Below the pieces are notes generated by a model. It ran no database searches. It saw only the letters and a program-made list of their open reading frames with translations, and had not been told where the DNA came from. A stretch of DNA of 64,000 nt, taken from NCBI GenBank assembly GCA_026874595.1, contig CM049308.1, positions 15,186,001 through 15,250,000 on the forward strand. The letters run 5' to 3'. The position numbers and the translations under genes are program-made. This document shows, piece by piece, positions 21,861 through 34,051 of the stretch. The DNA comes from Sipunculus nudus (Eukaryota > Annelida > Sipuncula > Golfingiida > Sipunculidae). Position 1 is the stretch's first letter, and each line of letters begins with the position of its first letter.

Positions 21861-22371
21861 CAGTGACGTAGTTATGTCAATAACGTGCAAGTCCAAGATC
21901 CTGTCCACTCGTGTCCAAGGCACTTAGGTTTGAGTTGACCTTCTTCGAGTCCGAGTCACTGGGAAGCCGAGTACAAGGGTAAGTCCGAGTCCAATAACCA
22001 TCTTATTAAATAGAAATTTTAAATGGATATTCTATATCATCATGTGTATATTAAAGTAAATTCATACGTGCGTTTTACTTAAATGTTAAATTACCTTTAG
22101 CTCCTGATGCCGAACTAAAATTTGGTAAATATAGTCTAATTTTATATGCTTAATATTCTATTTGTAATTCGCGCATGTATTTAAAGTATGTAACAGAGCT
22201 TTTTTCCACTGGACTCGAGATCGACTCTATCTGATTTCTCGAGTCCTTACCTCGAGGTCCAAGTACATTCCGAGTCAAGAACCTTCGACTTTAAGTCCAA
22301 GTCCGAGTCTCTAAAAAGGTGGACTCGAGTCCTGCTTGAGTCAAAGTCCGGACTCGAGTCCAACATCACTG
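21861..22371 (+). mobile_element. hAT-like MITE built of GAGTCC motifs, copy 2 (complete)
   Basis: 511 bp starting CAGTGACGTAGTTATG and ending GGACTCGAGTCCAACATCACTG (reported in two parts: GGACTCGAGTCC and AACATCACTG), the reverse complement of a CAGTGATGTTGGACTCGAG terminus. The interior has GAGTCC hexamers near both ends and an AT-rich centre. Flanking 8-mers tgtatata and agtgtgta match at 5 of 8, a weak target-site signal. The first ~211 bp also occur at 20628-20838 through the tandem duplication, so the MITE was present before that duplication. Confidence 0.7.
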
Positions 22372-23161
22372 AGTGTGTATGTTGCGGAAGAATATACCAA
22401 TGCATGTGTTTTTCATTTTAACAGCACTTTCTTCCCACTTACGTAGTATCATTCCACTTTAATTGTCTACCATGTCGTGTAATCACAGCTGCCCTCTTTC
22501 TGTTAGTGCTTTCATCCACAGAAAATGCAACAAACCGATCTCCTGTTGTCAAATGTCCTGTTGTATTTTTATAAACAGCAACGTAATAGCTGTGGTCATC
22601 TATTAAATGTAGTCAAAGGTTACCTAGAGCTGGAAATATAAAATCCTGGTGCAACCTGAGGTAAAGACCTCTATATATATGTAATATGTCACAAGTATCG
22701 GATCTAAAATTACCTTTCTTAATAAATACCTAATAGGCAGGAATTAATTTACTAAAACCCGATCCAAACTTCCCTCGGAATCTACCCTTTTCCTTGTTAC
22801 CATATTACTTGCATGTTGCTGTAACATAACATTGATCCATAAAAATCTATAAAATTCATTTTTATGATAAGCTTTCTACGTGATTCTGTTTCTGATTAAT
22901 TTTATTTACTCTCAAAACCCTGGATATCCTTGGAACAGATTCTTAAATCTCATGCATACATGCGGTTTTGTATTTTTATCTGCAAAAGCTTTCATGTGAA
23001 TTGCCATTATTCTTTGACCTCGCCGACTGGGCTTTCTTCTACAGACTGAGTAGTTTTTCCTGTCTAGGTTTTCCTGGGTAAAATATCATGCTTTCCTCTA
23101 CTGAATCAGAGGTGTGTACGTGACTTTTCTCTAATCACAGTATATCAAAATAAATATGACC

Positions 23162-23194
<33 letters not shown>

Positions 23195-24944
23195 GGTTCA
23201 AGTAAAGTAACTATTCAAGAAAAAATCTTGTTTTTACATTGTACGTACGCTTGTACACAATCTTATTCGTTGTATTAATGCCTTATCGCACAACTTCAAT
23301 GTGCATGTAACTTCCCTTGAAACAACTTTTATTCAACGTATTTTCACAGCATTTATGTTCTCTCTATACTGCATTTATAAATAATAATACCATTTTTGCA
23401 TTTAGAAGTGCCAGTTAATTATTGGAGGGGGAATTAAATTTTAACCAACAATCTATTTACAGCACAAGTAGTCGTACTCTTGTGTAGAGGATTGCATTAG
23501 CACCTGGGTTGTCATGTGTGCGGTGCATTTCATACATAACAAAGATTTGGACCTGATGTGATTGGCTGGAGCAAAGGGTGACCTCAAAGGCAAAACTTAG
23601 AAATGACTTAAATCTATCAATTAAAGTTTTTTTTATCCTTCAATGAAAATTTAGGGCTGACAGTGTCAGAAATTCGAAGCTTTTGATGAAATCTAGAATT
23701 TTTTTAATCGAAGGGCTGTTCCGTGTATCTGACGTAACTACCGAGTTGTCAATGCTCATAGATGCGCCAATGGCATTTAACGAATTACACAACCTCTTGC
23801 TTTTTGTTGGGAAAAAATAAATAGAAGAAATGTTTTCTTCCAGTAATTGGGTTCAATTCATGCAAATTCTAAATTAATTATTTAATAGCAAGTGTGTTGT
23901 ATGATAATAAAATTAGATTTGGAATACTTATGCTTGATCTAGAGTGACGGGGCTGTTACAGATACAACAAGGTTAATGCTTAGCCGATTCGACTGACTGT
24001 AGATGTCGTTACACGCCTTAAGTTTATAGGGTATACATCAATTTTGCACTCGTTTAACAGTACATAAGAACTTGATTTTGACCGAGCGGACAGGTCCATT
24101 AAGTAGACAATAAAGAAACTCCGTCACGGCTCACTATGATCTGAGGCTATTTTATGATGGTAACACAACGTCTTATATGGGATTTTACATTTTATTACCA
24201 ACCAATGAAGTACCTTTTAATACAGTCCAGGTCCTCCCATCTTTACCGCACCAAACGCGAGTTTCTTGGTAATTATTTTGTCGTGAAAGCATCAGCTTCG
24301 TATATACCTCTTCACTCGGAGGAAATGGGTCTTAATTGGCTTTCAGTCTATCATCCTTGGTGCATTCGTGTGACGTCACTACCTTATAGAGGTCAGATGC
24401 ACAATACAGATTAGGGATACAAAAAGTATTTTAAAGTATCTCAAGAAAGTAGAGATTATTATAATGCTTTAAGTAGTTGTCGACAAGAGCCGGAGGGGAC
24501 CATCAGCAGGGTACCACGTGACAGTCACACCAGGCCTCTCGTCCTGCCGTTCATGCCTTGTACAGATAAATTATTGACCATTTAGAACTACAATATATAT
24601 ATATGTGTGTGTGTGTGTTATAATGTATATACAATTTATATGTATGTATTCTCATATTTATGTATAAAAATGTTTCCACTATGGTTGCTTTATAAATTTA
24701 ATGACTGAAAGTCTGTGAATGAGAACTTACATTTCGAATTAAAGTCGGTGCCTTATTGACCAGTTTTTTTTTTGTATATTTGGAGGTATTTTCTTGTCTG
24801 GCGAAATCTCTTGGGTCGGCCTGCGTTCTCCATATTATCGCTCACTTTGATTGGGCATAATATTGTCTGGTCTAATGACGCTTCATTCCGATTCGTTCTT
24901 CTGCTTTACATCAATGTCTTGAGATTGACCGTTATGAAAACGCT
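22372..24944. other. Intergenic DNA with small microsatellites
   Basis: About 2.5 kb with no recognised gene. Contains an (AT)n tract at about 23168-23194 and an (AT)n(GT)n tract at about 24594-24619. The 86-codon frame at 24154-24414 has no recognisable domain. Confidence 0.4.
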
Positions 24945-25575
24945 TTGTTAGGTTCGAAATAGGAGACCCCTTAAGAATCGTATAAGTGATATTTTATTCG
25001 GTGTCAATATAAAATAAATACATTTTAGTTGTATTTGGATGTTTTATGAAAATTCTGAAAGGTGGTAACATCAATGTAATACCCAAATGCCTTACATATT
25101 CATAATTTCACCTAGAGCCCTAATGTGTACATAGAGAAGAAGTCGCCATTATTTATAGTGAAGTGTCAACCAGTCCTTTGCAACGGGATCTAGACTGTGA
25201 CCCCGCTCTGATCTTATCGCTGTTGGAACTAAAAAAAGCGGGCGTTAATAGGGGTTTGTGCAGGGTACCAGTCGATCGACGTCCGCTCACAACAAGTTCA
25301 TAAAGTTTGCAATGTTAAATCATGGCGGGATAACAAGGATCCTAAGAGGAAAATGTTTCATTAAAATATTAAGGTAAGAACGTGGCAATTTTGATAGAAA
25401 GACCCGTTTTACTACCAAGGACATGAACGTGTGTAATTTGATGTGTATATTTAGTACTTTTAGAGTTTTTTGTTGCCTTCTACCATTTCACCATTACACG
25501 GCCTTATTGTACAGGTCATTCTCACAACTATGATCGTATCACAGTTGTAGATTCCGCAGCAAGGCATAGTGTAAA
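24945..25575 (-). repeat. Dispersed ~0.6 kb repeat, copy 2 (inverted relative to copy 1)
   Basis: Reverse-complement partner of 4745-5335. On the plus strand it reads TATTAAGGTAAGAACGTGGC near 25368, so the family includes an AAG|GTAAGAA word that matches a strong splice donor. Both copies keep it, but no conserved reading frame ends there. Confidence 0.75.
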
Positions 25576-27879
25576 GTTATGTTACTTTAGTCAATCTCTG
25601 TACCCTCCATGGCCGGCTCGCGCTGTCGCTCACACAAGTTTGTGGCGTTTGTGACACAGAGCCACTTAAGACGCGACTTTAATTTGGCTTTCAAGTAACC
25701 GTTTTTATGCTTCTAGAATCCAGTAAATCAATTTTCCAATACACAGAAGTTTAAGTTGCAGAATTGCCAAAATGAAATCCCCCATATAATCATATCATGG
25801 CATATTTTGTTCTCTCTCTCTCTCTCTCTCATTAAAAGTGCCCATATACCAATCATTTTGAAAAAGAGTTTATGTGATTTCTGGCTTCCTCCGTGTATTT
25901 ATTAGTGATCTAAGGGTATTTTGGTTGTGAAAAGTTCTTATAAGGCATCATGAAGGATGTATGAACTTGTTTATCAACAACATATTTGTAAACACAGCAA
26001 TATTGACAAACAGGAAAACAACATGTTATCTAAGGTTGTAGGTTGCATATATGCGGAGGTAGAAAGGTCACTTTTTGCAAATGCTATTTGCAAAGATCAG
26101 ACTTATCTGACTTGCTGCAAAATGCCCTTGTTGAATTTGTTTTGATTGTTTCGACGGGCCCCCACATGTTATAAACTTGTTGATATAAACAAAACAACCA
26201 TCCTGTGTACGGTGATATCCACGTTTTCTGTGTATTAAGGTCAGATAGGTGATTGGGCCCCTTTAAAGCATAAGCAATCACGCCATCCCATCCACTCCAT
26301 TTGGACAGAGTGGTAAGGTGAACGCAACCCCGTATAATCAAATTAAGGGACAGTTTGTTGGTTATACCCCTGACAAATGAAAGGTTAAAAGTTCACATAC
26401 AGTGCGATTACAATTATCTATAAAGTGATAACATCTGTCTGTGCGGATATCCAATATTATTATATAGCAAGCTTAATCCTCCGGGCATGAGTCTTATCAA
26501 ATATAATCGCTTCCAGTAGCAGAGCTTGGCCGCAATACTACCATAGCTACCGATGGAAACGTTAACCTTAAATCCCAGAAAAGTTATTTACTTATTCAAC
26601 AGGTCCATTGGTCAAGGAGGGTGGTGTCATGTATTGTTTAACGATACTTTATCCACTTGAGTGACAGGAAAGATTAAATTCACAATATGAGTAAAATTAT
26701 AGTAATTATAATAAAATATAACAGTTATCATGCCACATCTTACACTAACCTCATGTTTTATAGCAATGGTAAAATTATTGCGAATATTTGACATGAAAAC
26801 ATCAAATCAGCTGTGGAGCCCGATCACCCGAACCCCGTCAACACCCCCATCCCGACCCGAAACTTCCTAAAATCTCAACCCCAAGCAGACGAATACATTC
26901 AAGGCGGTCGAGATGTAGGTCATCAGCCCGACTATCTCTCTTGCATTGACCAATGGCTAAGTTGCGACGTCTACTAGTTGGCCTATGGAATCAGCGCCTA
27001 TGGAATCAGCCCCACAGACTTTAAGTACGGGATACCAGGAACCCGGACTCTTTTTCTATATAATAATTATTCAAACCCCATAGTAAGACCTGTTGCGGTT
27101 TTTATACGACTATCGATAACTTCCATGTGTTTCCATCTATCTATTTGTCATTTGTTGGCAGGATCAAGCAAAATCACTTGAGCGTTTCCACAAATTATTA
27201 ACCGCCAAGACCTTGACCAGGTAAGAACCCTTCGCAGTTTGGTCCGTAACAGGAAACTGATAGACAAGAACTTTCAGTCCCTCTCTCCCTCTCTGATCTA
27301 GGACATAACACAAAGTTGCTGCGAATGGATAAAATGTTGGATATTTTAAGAAAATAATGGATAATTCACGAAAGATTTTCATAAACTCGGAATGTATGAG
27401 ATCTATCCACAATGCACCTTCATTAAAATTTGGTCATACGTATCTTTGACTCTATCAGTGAAGCTGTGAATGTGAATGAGATTCCTGTCGGCTGTTTTAT
27501 TGTCTCATCTTAGGGTTGTTATGGCAGACACAACATTTGAATTAATTACATACAGATCTTATGGAGAATTAATAGAGGGCGTCTAGTCTCTGAACGTGTT
27601 ATTATTCTCCGTAGGGATGGAGACCTCTCCAGAGTTTTTTTAGTATGCAAATCCATACACCGTAAATCTTTTTTCAAATAATCAGGTTTTGGGAAGATAT
27701 AAAGAGAAAGAAAAGAACGAAGGCAACGGCATGAATTTTCCTTGGTTATTTTTATGCTGTCACATCTTATACACAGTCACATAAAGTCGATTTGGAAATA
27801 AATAATTGGAAAAAAGCAAGAAAATGAAATAAAAGGAGTTGAGATATTAATGACAGGCTTTCACCCATATTACTTAATC
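25576..27879. other. Intergenic DNA, nothing recognised
   Basis: Holds a (CT)n tract at 25810-25830 and a 15-bp direct duplication GCCTATGGAATCAGC at 26981-27010. Frames such as 26084-26341 (minus) and 27164-27412 (minus) lack recognisable features. Confidence 0.4.
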
Positions 27880-27983
27880 TTTTCTGTTGAAGCGGTTGGT
27901 ACGCCGGACATGTGCGCCACCGACATGGGTTCGAATCCCGGATCAGCTTAATATTTTCCCCTGAGCAATTTGTCTTCGTAACA
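27880..27983 (+). mobile_element. tRNA-derived SINE, family 1, copy 1
   Basis: A tRNA-like head with an A-box region (GTTGAAGCGGTTGGTACG) and a canonical B-box GGGTTCGAATCCC (27928-27940) is followed by ATATTTTCCCCTGAGCAATT, TGTC and TTCGTAACAC. The same order occurs on the minus strand at 33639-33772 and 33893-34051. It lacks a foldable full tRNA and is dispersed, so I call it a SINE rather than a tRNA gene. Confidence 0.75.
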
Positions 27984-30225
27984 CTAAAAATATGCATTCT
28001 CAGGAATGCAGGCCTCCGTCCATTTGGCGGCCTTCATTACGGGATACTCCCTAGACGTGTCTGAATTCTCTTATACTGCCCATACACACAAGGTTCAATC
28101 TTGCAGAAGTTCACCAACCTCTTTTTTGCATTCACTTGTACGGCCAATATTACCATGTTCATTGGTGCATACTTGACTGTATAACTGTGAATATTCCTGG
28201 AAGTCCTTCCTACATACACACTGAAACACACACACACGAACGGGGGTGAACGCATATCCTCCTGACGGAGGCAAGGAAAACATTTCGAAGTATTCCTCTG
28301 TCATCGCTCCCATAGCTCTCTCGAAAAGTGTTTATATATTCCCCAATCGGCCAATCATGTATATATATATGTATGTATATTTAATCATGAACAGCTGCAA
28401 TAATACATGTTTTATCTCGCTGTTGAAGCAAATTGTTTGGGCATTTTTATACAGCTTCGCCGCATACAGGTACCTTGCAACATAATAAACCAGATAAGCC
28501 GCTAAGTGCCTTTGTTTGTATATTTGGCGATTATGATAATAATAACTGACAAAGGTCAGGGGTTTTTCTTACTTTCTGACACGATGGGTTATTAACATTT
28601 TGTGTGACACAAGAAGTGTAGTATGTACCATTTCTAATTATTGCCAAATATATTAATCTGAAAAAAATTAGATTCAAAGTGAACTGCATTAAACACATAT
28701 CGGATGACCTGATCATCAAGTTTCTTTATCATGAACCTGAAACACATTGAAGCATTTAGCGTATGACCAATCAAGATCATGTACCATTTGAGTATATTGC
28801 AACACGTGTTTTACCTGAAAAGGGCCACCGATCCCCAGGTCTGCCATTTATACAATACTTATGTCGTAGGTGTTAAAGGGAAATTAAGGTCACTGAAAGC
28901 TGTGAGATAAAATACTTACTAGGAATTGTATTTTCACTGATAAGGCCCAGATTTAGTCGTGACAATAGTCATGTCGAAAAGTGCATCACAGGGGCATTCG
29001 TCCTGCCACACTAATAACGCTGTATACAACCGGTAATCGGAAATTGTGAACCATCATTTCCTGCACCTCGTAAGGGTTAACTGTCAATCACACAAGTGTG
29101 GAAGACATTTTTGTTTGCAGAGAGAAATTCAAGAAACATGCACGGAGATTCACCATTTTGCTGAGTTATACCAGAATATGGTTTTGAGGCATAATTTTTC
29201 TTGTTAGAAAGTAAACAATGGTACTTAACGACTGATTTATTGTGTGAAAGGATACTTGTATATGTGACGCAGCTGTATAACAAGACACTGAAACAATTTG
29301 GCGAGATTTTCAATGCAGTTTTCGACTTGACACGTGGTGCCACTTTGACATATCAGTAGACAGTCTCAGGTCAGAATGGCATAAGTGCGGATGGGATACC
29401 GCCAGCATTCATTTGTAAAAGTTATAGCCGCCGGCTTTTCACAGGTCTATCTATTCTTTTGTACATGTGCCTGTTTTTATGCCGAGTGGTTGCAGACGTT
29501 TCTTATCCTTTTTCTCTCACATTCGTTTCATTGCGGGCTTTGAATTCTTCATTTTCACATTTCCTCAAGGTAAAATTGGGAAATGTGGCTGTTGTTCTTT
29601 CATTTCTTTCAGTTTGTTTTTAACAAAACCTCTCTCTTAGAACCGTGGCTGCAGAGGATGTTTTGGAAATCTTTGTCAGAAGTACCTGCTTCTTTTAACA
29701 CGTTTTTCTACCACCGCGAAAGAAATAAGTCCATCCATCACAGGAACTACTTTTGCACTTTTATTACTTCAATGAACGAAACCAAAGGTTAACATTTGAA
29801 TCATTTTTCACCACAAACCTTGATTTGCTGAACGTCACATAACTGCCACATTATAAACGAAAATGTTATATTCTCATTTAACTCAAAAGTTTGGTAATAT
29901 ATTCAAAACCAATCTTCCATCTAGCCTTTTCAAATCTTACACAACACCTCAACAGTCAGCAAAGTTTTCCGTGATAGTACCACAAATTCCTTCTTAATAA
30001 ATATTTGACCTTGGCCAGATACACCCAACCCTACCTCCATCCCCCTTAAAGAACGTAACTTTGTAAACTGACTAAATATTTCCGGCAATTTTAAAATTGA
30101 CTGATATACACACTGGCTGTTACATCTGCATGTGTAGGTTAATGTATTGTGAGGTGGTAAGAATGATCCCCCGCGAAAAATTAAAAAACTGGGAATCGTG
30201 AATATTAAAAACCTCGTGAATATAA
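27984..30225. other. Intergenic DNA, nothing recognised
   Basis: Includes a short (CA)n at about 28226-28237 and an (AT)n-like stretch near 28360. Several 60-100 codon frames on both strands (for example 29077-29343 minus and 29930-30235 minus) show no domain. Confidence 0.4.
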
Positions 30226-30786
30226 AACCAATCACTATATCTTTGTGAAATCAGAAGAGACTTAAATATATGCCGTAAATATATGAAACTTTATCCATAT
30301 ATAAATAACATCAGTAGCATATTGATTGGGGTTTTTTTTCGCTGGTGTGGAAAAAGAATATCCATTGTGAATAGTACTGAATACATTGGCAACAGTCATG
30401 TGTGTACATCAAAATATAAGACCTGTAATACTCGTAAATGCGATCCACGCTCATGTGTTAGAAAGCTTAATAAAATACAACTAACAGGTGCTTTACTCTC
30501 ATTATTCAAATCACATGGCTTTGGAATTTCAGCACTGATGAAGTTTTATAAACATATGCGGACTAACGATTCTGCACATTTTATGAAAACCTTTACCAGG
30601 CATTCCAAAATAAGGTCCAGCATTGATACCACTAAGAAACGAAAGTGGATTAGGTCGGTCAGTCACACTGAGAAATTATCCTTGTCTCAGATGTACGTAA
30701 TGAGAACAGGTGGTGATTGTATTTCAGGACAGCCAACTCCAAATCGAAAGGTTCTTTCTTGCGATTATGCAAAGATGGGCAAATAA
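30226..30786 (+). CDS. Unassigned open frame (187 codons; ATG at 30283)
   Basis: The frame is open from just after a stop at 30223 to TAA at 30784-30786; from the first ATG it encodes 167 residues. In DNA this AT-rich such a length is unusual by chance. The product is basic. From the ATG, cysteines at 22, 41, 48, 53 and 58 (in RWCGKR, HVCTSKYKTC and NTRKCDPRSC) have a spacing that loosely recalls the second half of a thrombospondin type-1 repeat, but the diagnostic WxxW part is absent. The rest, rich in Ser/Thr/Lys, matches nothing I know. AATAAA overlaps the stop (30782-30787). It may be a last exon, a decayed element frame or chance. No splice acceptor is convincing, though AG sites occur at 30317-30320. 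Confidence 0.35.
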   Translation, partial: NQSLYLCEIRRDLNICRKYMKLYPYINNISSILIGVFFRWCGKRISIVNSTEYIGNSHVCTSKYKTCNTRKCDPRSCVRKLNKIQLTGALLSLFKSHGFGISALMKFYKHMRTNDSAHFMKTFTRHSKIRSSIDTTKKRKWIRSVSHTEKLSLSQMYVMRTGGDCISGQPTPNRKVLSCDYAKMGK

Positions 30787-30865
30787 ATGAATTTAAGGCA
30801 GAGATACTGAGGATAATCTGTTAAACATGACAAAATTCAAAGTCCATAATCTCCTTCATGCAATA

Positions 30866-31110
30866 GAATAAAGCGCTTGGGCAGTCGAGAGGTAAAACGC
30901 TTTGCTCTCTTCGCTGGTTCGATCCCCGGTGTAGCTATGAGAGTGGGTTGTAGTTACCCGTCCAAGGCCGGTGGTTTTCTCCGGGTTCTCCGGTTTCCTC
31001 CACCCCTACATACTACCGAACGCCATCATCTAAGTCATGGAGAGTGCCTTGATAATTAAAACAACTATTTGTACAACCCATGTAAAATAAATAAGTTTAT
31101 ATTTATATTG
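30866..31110 (+). mobile_element. tRNA-derived SINE, family 2
   Basis: The head AAGCGCTTGGGCAGTCGAGA is followed by GGTAAAACGC and a perfect B-box GGTTCGATCCC. Next comes the widely conserved SINE word GTGGTTTTCTCCGGGTTCTC and CGGTTTCCTCCACCC. It ends in an A/T-rich tail (aaataaataagtttat). This core motif is known from several animal SINE families with conserved central domains; I do not name the domain because I cannot align it here. The small open frame inside it is not a gene. Confidence 0.8.
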
Positions 31111-33638
31111 ATATGAAATTAGTCCTTTTCCGAGGATTAATACTTATTCCACGAGTGGTTACATACATATTTTACAAAGCATTTAGTAATGAAGTTCTCT
31201 ATATATTTAACGGTCTCCTTTGCTGTTAATTAATGCCCTTTTCTATCACATTCAATTTAACATTTCTTCAATCTCTATTTTCTCCCTTCATCGTAATTAT
31301 ATTTATCTTACATGATTATTTTTAAATGTAACAGGGAAACGGACAAAAGACGCTTAATAACGAAAACAGCACGAGGCTACCACTTACTAAACCATCAAAG
31401 CGTTAATTTTCAAACACGTTTTACCATGGTAGTTGGACAAAATCCCACAACCTCCCATTAACCTTGCTATTCAGTATCCACCCTTGCCCCATCCTCTCAT
31501 TCTAAAATCCTCTATCCATCAAGAATAATTCCCAATAAAAAAAAAATCTCGCGTAATCAGTGCAATATGAAAAAAAAATCTTTTTTTGTTTGTGAAACAC
31601 TTCTTAATAGACTTTACTTCTGGAACTTTTAAATTTACATGCAGTTTAATAATATTTTATGAAAGCAGTCACTAACATATATCATATATCATATATGAGA
31701 TAATTCAAATAATTTGAATCAAGAAGTAATTTTTATTTAAGCTCATTATTTTCTTATACTTATTTATATATCAGAGGTCTTTTGGAGATCTATATATCGG
31801 GATATTTGTCCAAGATATGATCCTACCATGTATAGTCGGTTGTACACTAAACCTAGACAAATAGCGAACCTACTGGTACATGCCATACCAATCATAATAA
31901 CAGACTCGTGTATATACATATTGCAAGCTTTTAGTAATTTATTGTCGTGTGATATATGAAATATACTTGATATAAACACTTATTAGTCATATAGTTTATG
32001 CAATAACAAGTAAACATATATTTTAGAATATAAACTACACGTATACACTGATATACAACTAAACTCTGCTGTTTTTTTTATAGATAGTGTTAATTTTACC
32101 ATTTAGTGATGTCATCGGTGGATCACGTGATCTTATTTCACTTTCACTTATCTTTCAGGTTTTACAGGGATGTTTAGATAATTAAAAGTTTGGTTCAGTT
32201 GGTTGCAGATTAAATCTACAAAACACTTACAAAAACCAGTTTGTAATTACGTTTCTTTAAAAGAAAAACGAGACCCGCTGGTAACCTCAACAGACACGGA
32301 AATGTATCTACGTGTCAAAGCGCTTCAACATTCTGCCGTTAAGCGGTAGCAGCGAAAACTAAAATGTCAGCAAAAATTTAATTTCCTACGCACAAGACCA
32401 GTAGTTTATATCAGTCTTCTGCGCGTGCGTGGTTTACCTTTTAACTTCAGAACGGAAGTGAGCCCTAGGGAACAGATCACATGAACACCCGAGCCAGGTA
32501 ATATCCACAGTTTGTGAAAAAAAATTCCATCCTTTCATTGAAGAATAATTAAAGCCAGGGCCTCTGAACTAATGACTGCTATGCACGTCCTTTGAAACCC
32601 TGTTTTATTGGTGTAAAATAAGAATTCAGGAATAATTTTACGTAAGACATTACGTAACACAAGAAATTAACGAATTATTTAAACTACCACCTATGTTTTG
32701 TGGAACGCTCTAATCACAGCATCCAATTTAGGTAATCCTGGGGGTGACAGAGCTTAATGTAAGCTTACTTAACAGGGAGTATCTTACATATATATGTTGT
32801 GTAAAATATCATTGTGTAAAATTTAAGAAAAATTCTATAATGTTTTTCGATCTTTTATAACTCGGGAGTTAATTGTCCATGTCAGGTGGGCGTATTGCAT
32901 AAAACTACAGCTGTTGATTGAATGAACATGCAGGAGGCTATCGGTTCTGACGGGTAATGGCACGTTTCTTAAGTGTTTTTGTTTTAAAGCAATTATAGTT
33001 CATTTCGTTTACAACATGATTATTTTAATCACATCTAAACGTTTCATTCACTCATTCAAGGAAATACAGTCAAACAGAAAATACCAAATCAGCGCACATG
33101 AACATTCTATCAACATAAGTAGATGTATATAAAAGCACCGATAAAATTTTGCCACCCTGTTTCTCACCTTTGACAGAGGTAAAATATTAACAATTAATAC
33201 TATAAACGATGGCGTGCTGTCATATGACAACAGTCTACTAGCTAATTAACAGAGAATTATCCTTATTACCATCAAGGTCCGCGGCTGCACGAATCATTAC
33301 TGTGTACCTCATTACTTTATACAAGTGCATCACCAACTCCTAATTAATCATACTTGAACTCTGTATGAACCTACACTCACTTCGTCCTACTCTGTTCACA
33401 GTTTCTGTCTTAAACATTTACCATAATACTATTTTTTAAATTAAGACAATTAAATTCGAATTGTATACTGGTAGATATTTCAGAATAAAATATGATAGAT
33501 TGAATTACCTTTTAAATCAATCGGCAGTTATTTTGATAACATTTTATCAATTCTGCAAACGATTTTAAGAGAAACCATATCCGATTTATTCACTAAGCAT
33601 AGTTTCTTTAATCGGTGAAGCAATCGTTATGTATCTGT
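31111..33638. other. Intergenic DNA, nothing recognised
   Basis: About 2.5 kb of AT-rich sequence. A short iterated ATATATCAT motif lies at 31676-31697. A locally GC-richer, possibly unique patch lies at 32260-32510. No gene seen. Confidence 0.4.
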
Positions 33639-33772
33639 TGTTACGAGGACAAATTGTTGAGGGGAAAAATCCTGGGCCGATCCGGGAGTCAAACCCAGGT
33701 CGGTGGCGCACAAGTCCGACGTACTGACCGCTTCGCTAGCAAATTTGTCCACTTTTATGTCACCCCGTAACA
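33639..33772 (-). mobile_element. tRNA-derived SINE, family 1, copy 2
   Basis: On the minus strand: a TGTTACGGGGTGACATAAAA-type leader, GCTAGCGAAGCGGTCAGTAC (A-box region), a B-box degraded to GGGTTTGACTCCC, then ATTTTTCCCCTCAACAATTT and TCGTAACA. The unit is bounded on the plus strand by TGTTAC and GTAACA. Confidence 0.75.
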
Positions 33773-33892
33773 CACCCCCTCTTAATGCTCTTCTGCTAAC
33801 AGAACAAGACTAATTTTCCCCAGGAGTCACACTTTGGTGAGCTTATACCCTGGGCCACAAAGTTTTATCGTCACGTCGGATAAGCCCCATTT
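33773..33892. other. Spacer between the two SINE copies
   Basis: 120 bp with no partner elsewhere in the window; it may be part of a longer repeat unit to which both SINE-like pieces belong. Confidence 0.4.
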
Positions 33893-34051
33893 TGTTACAA
33901 AGGTAAATTGTTGAGGGGAAAAATCCAGGGCCGATCCCGGTTTCGAACCCAGGTCGTTGGCGCACAAGTCCGGCGTACCAACCGCTTCGCTAGCAAAGCA
34001 AGCTTCACTATCGAGAGACAGATTGGTCCGCTTTTATGTCACCCCGTAACA
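33893..34051 (-). mobile_element. tRNA-derived SINE, family 1, copy 3
   Basis: Same orientation and order as 33639-33772, with a better B-box (GGGTTCGAAACC on the minus strand) and about 25 extra bases upstream of the A-box region. Also bounded by TGTTAC and GTAACA. Confidence 0.78.

Noticed and set aside
27880-27983. Possible functional tRNA gene
   Set aside because: It has A- and B-box-like words but no complete cloverleaf by eye, and the same unit recurs with a conserved non-tRNA tail at 33.6-34.1 kb, marking a SINE.
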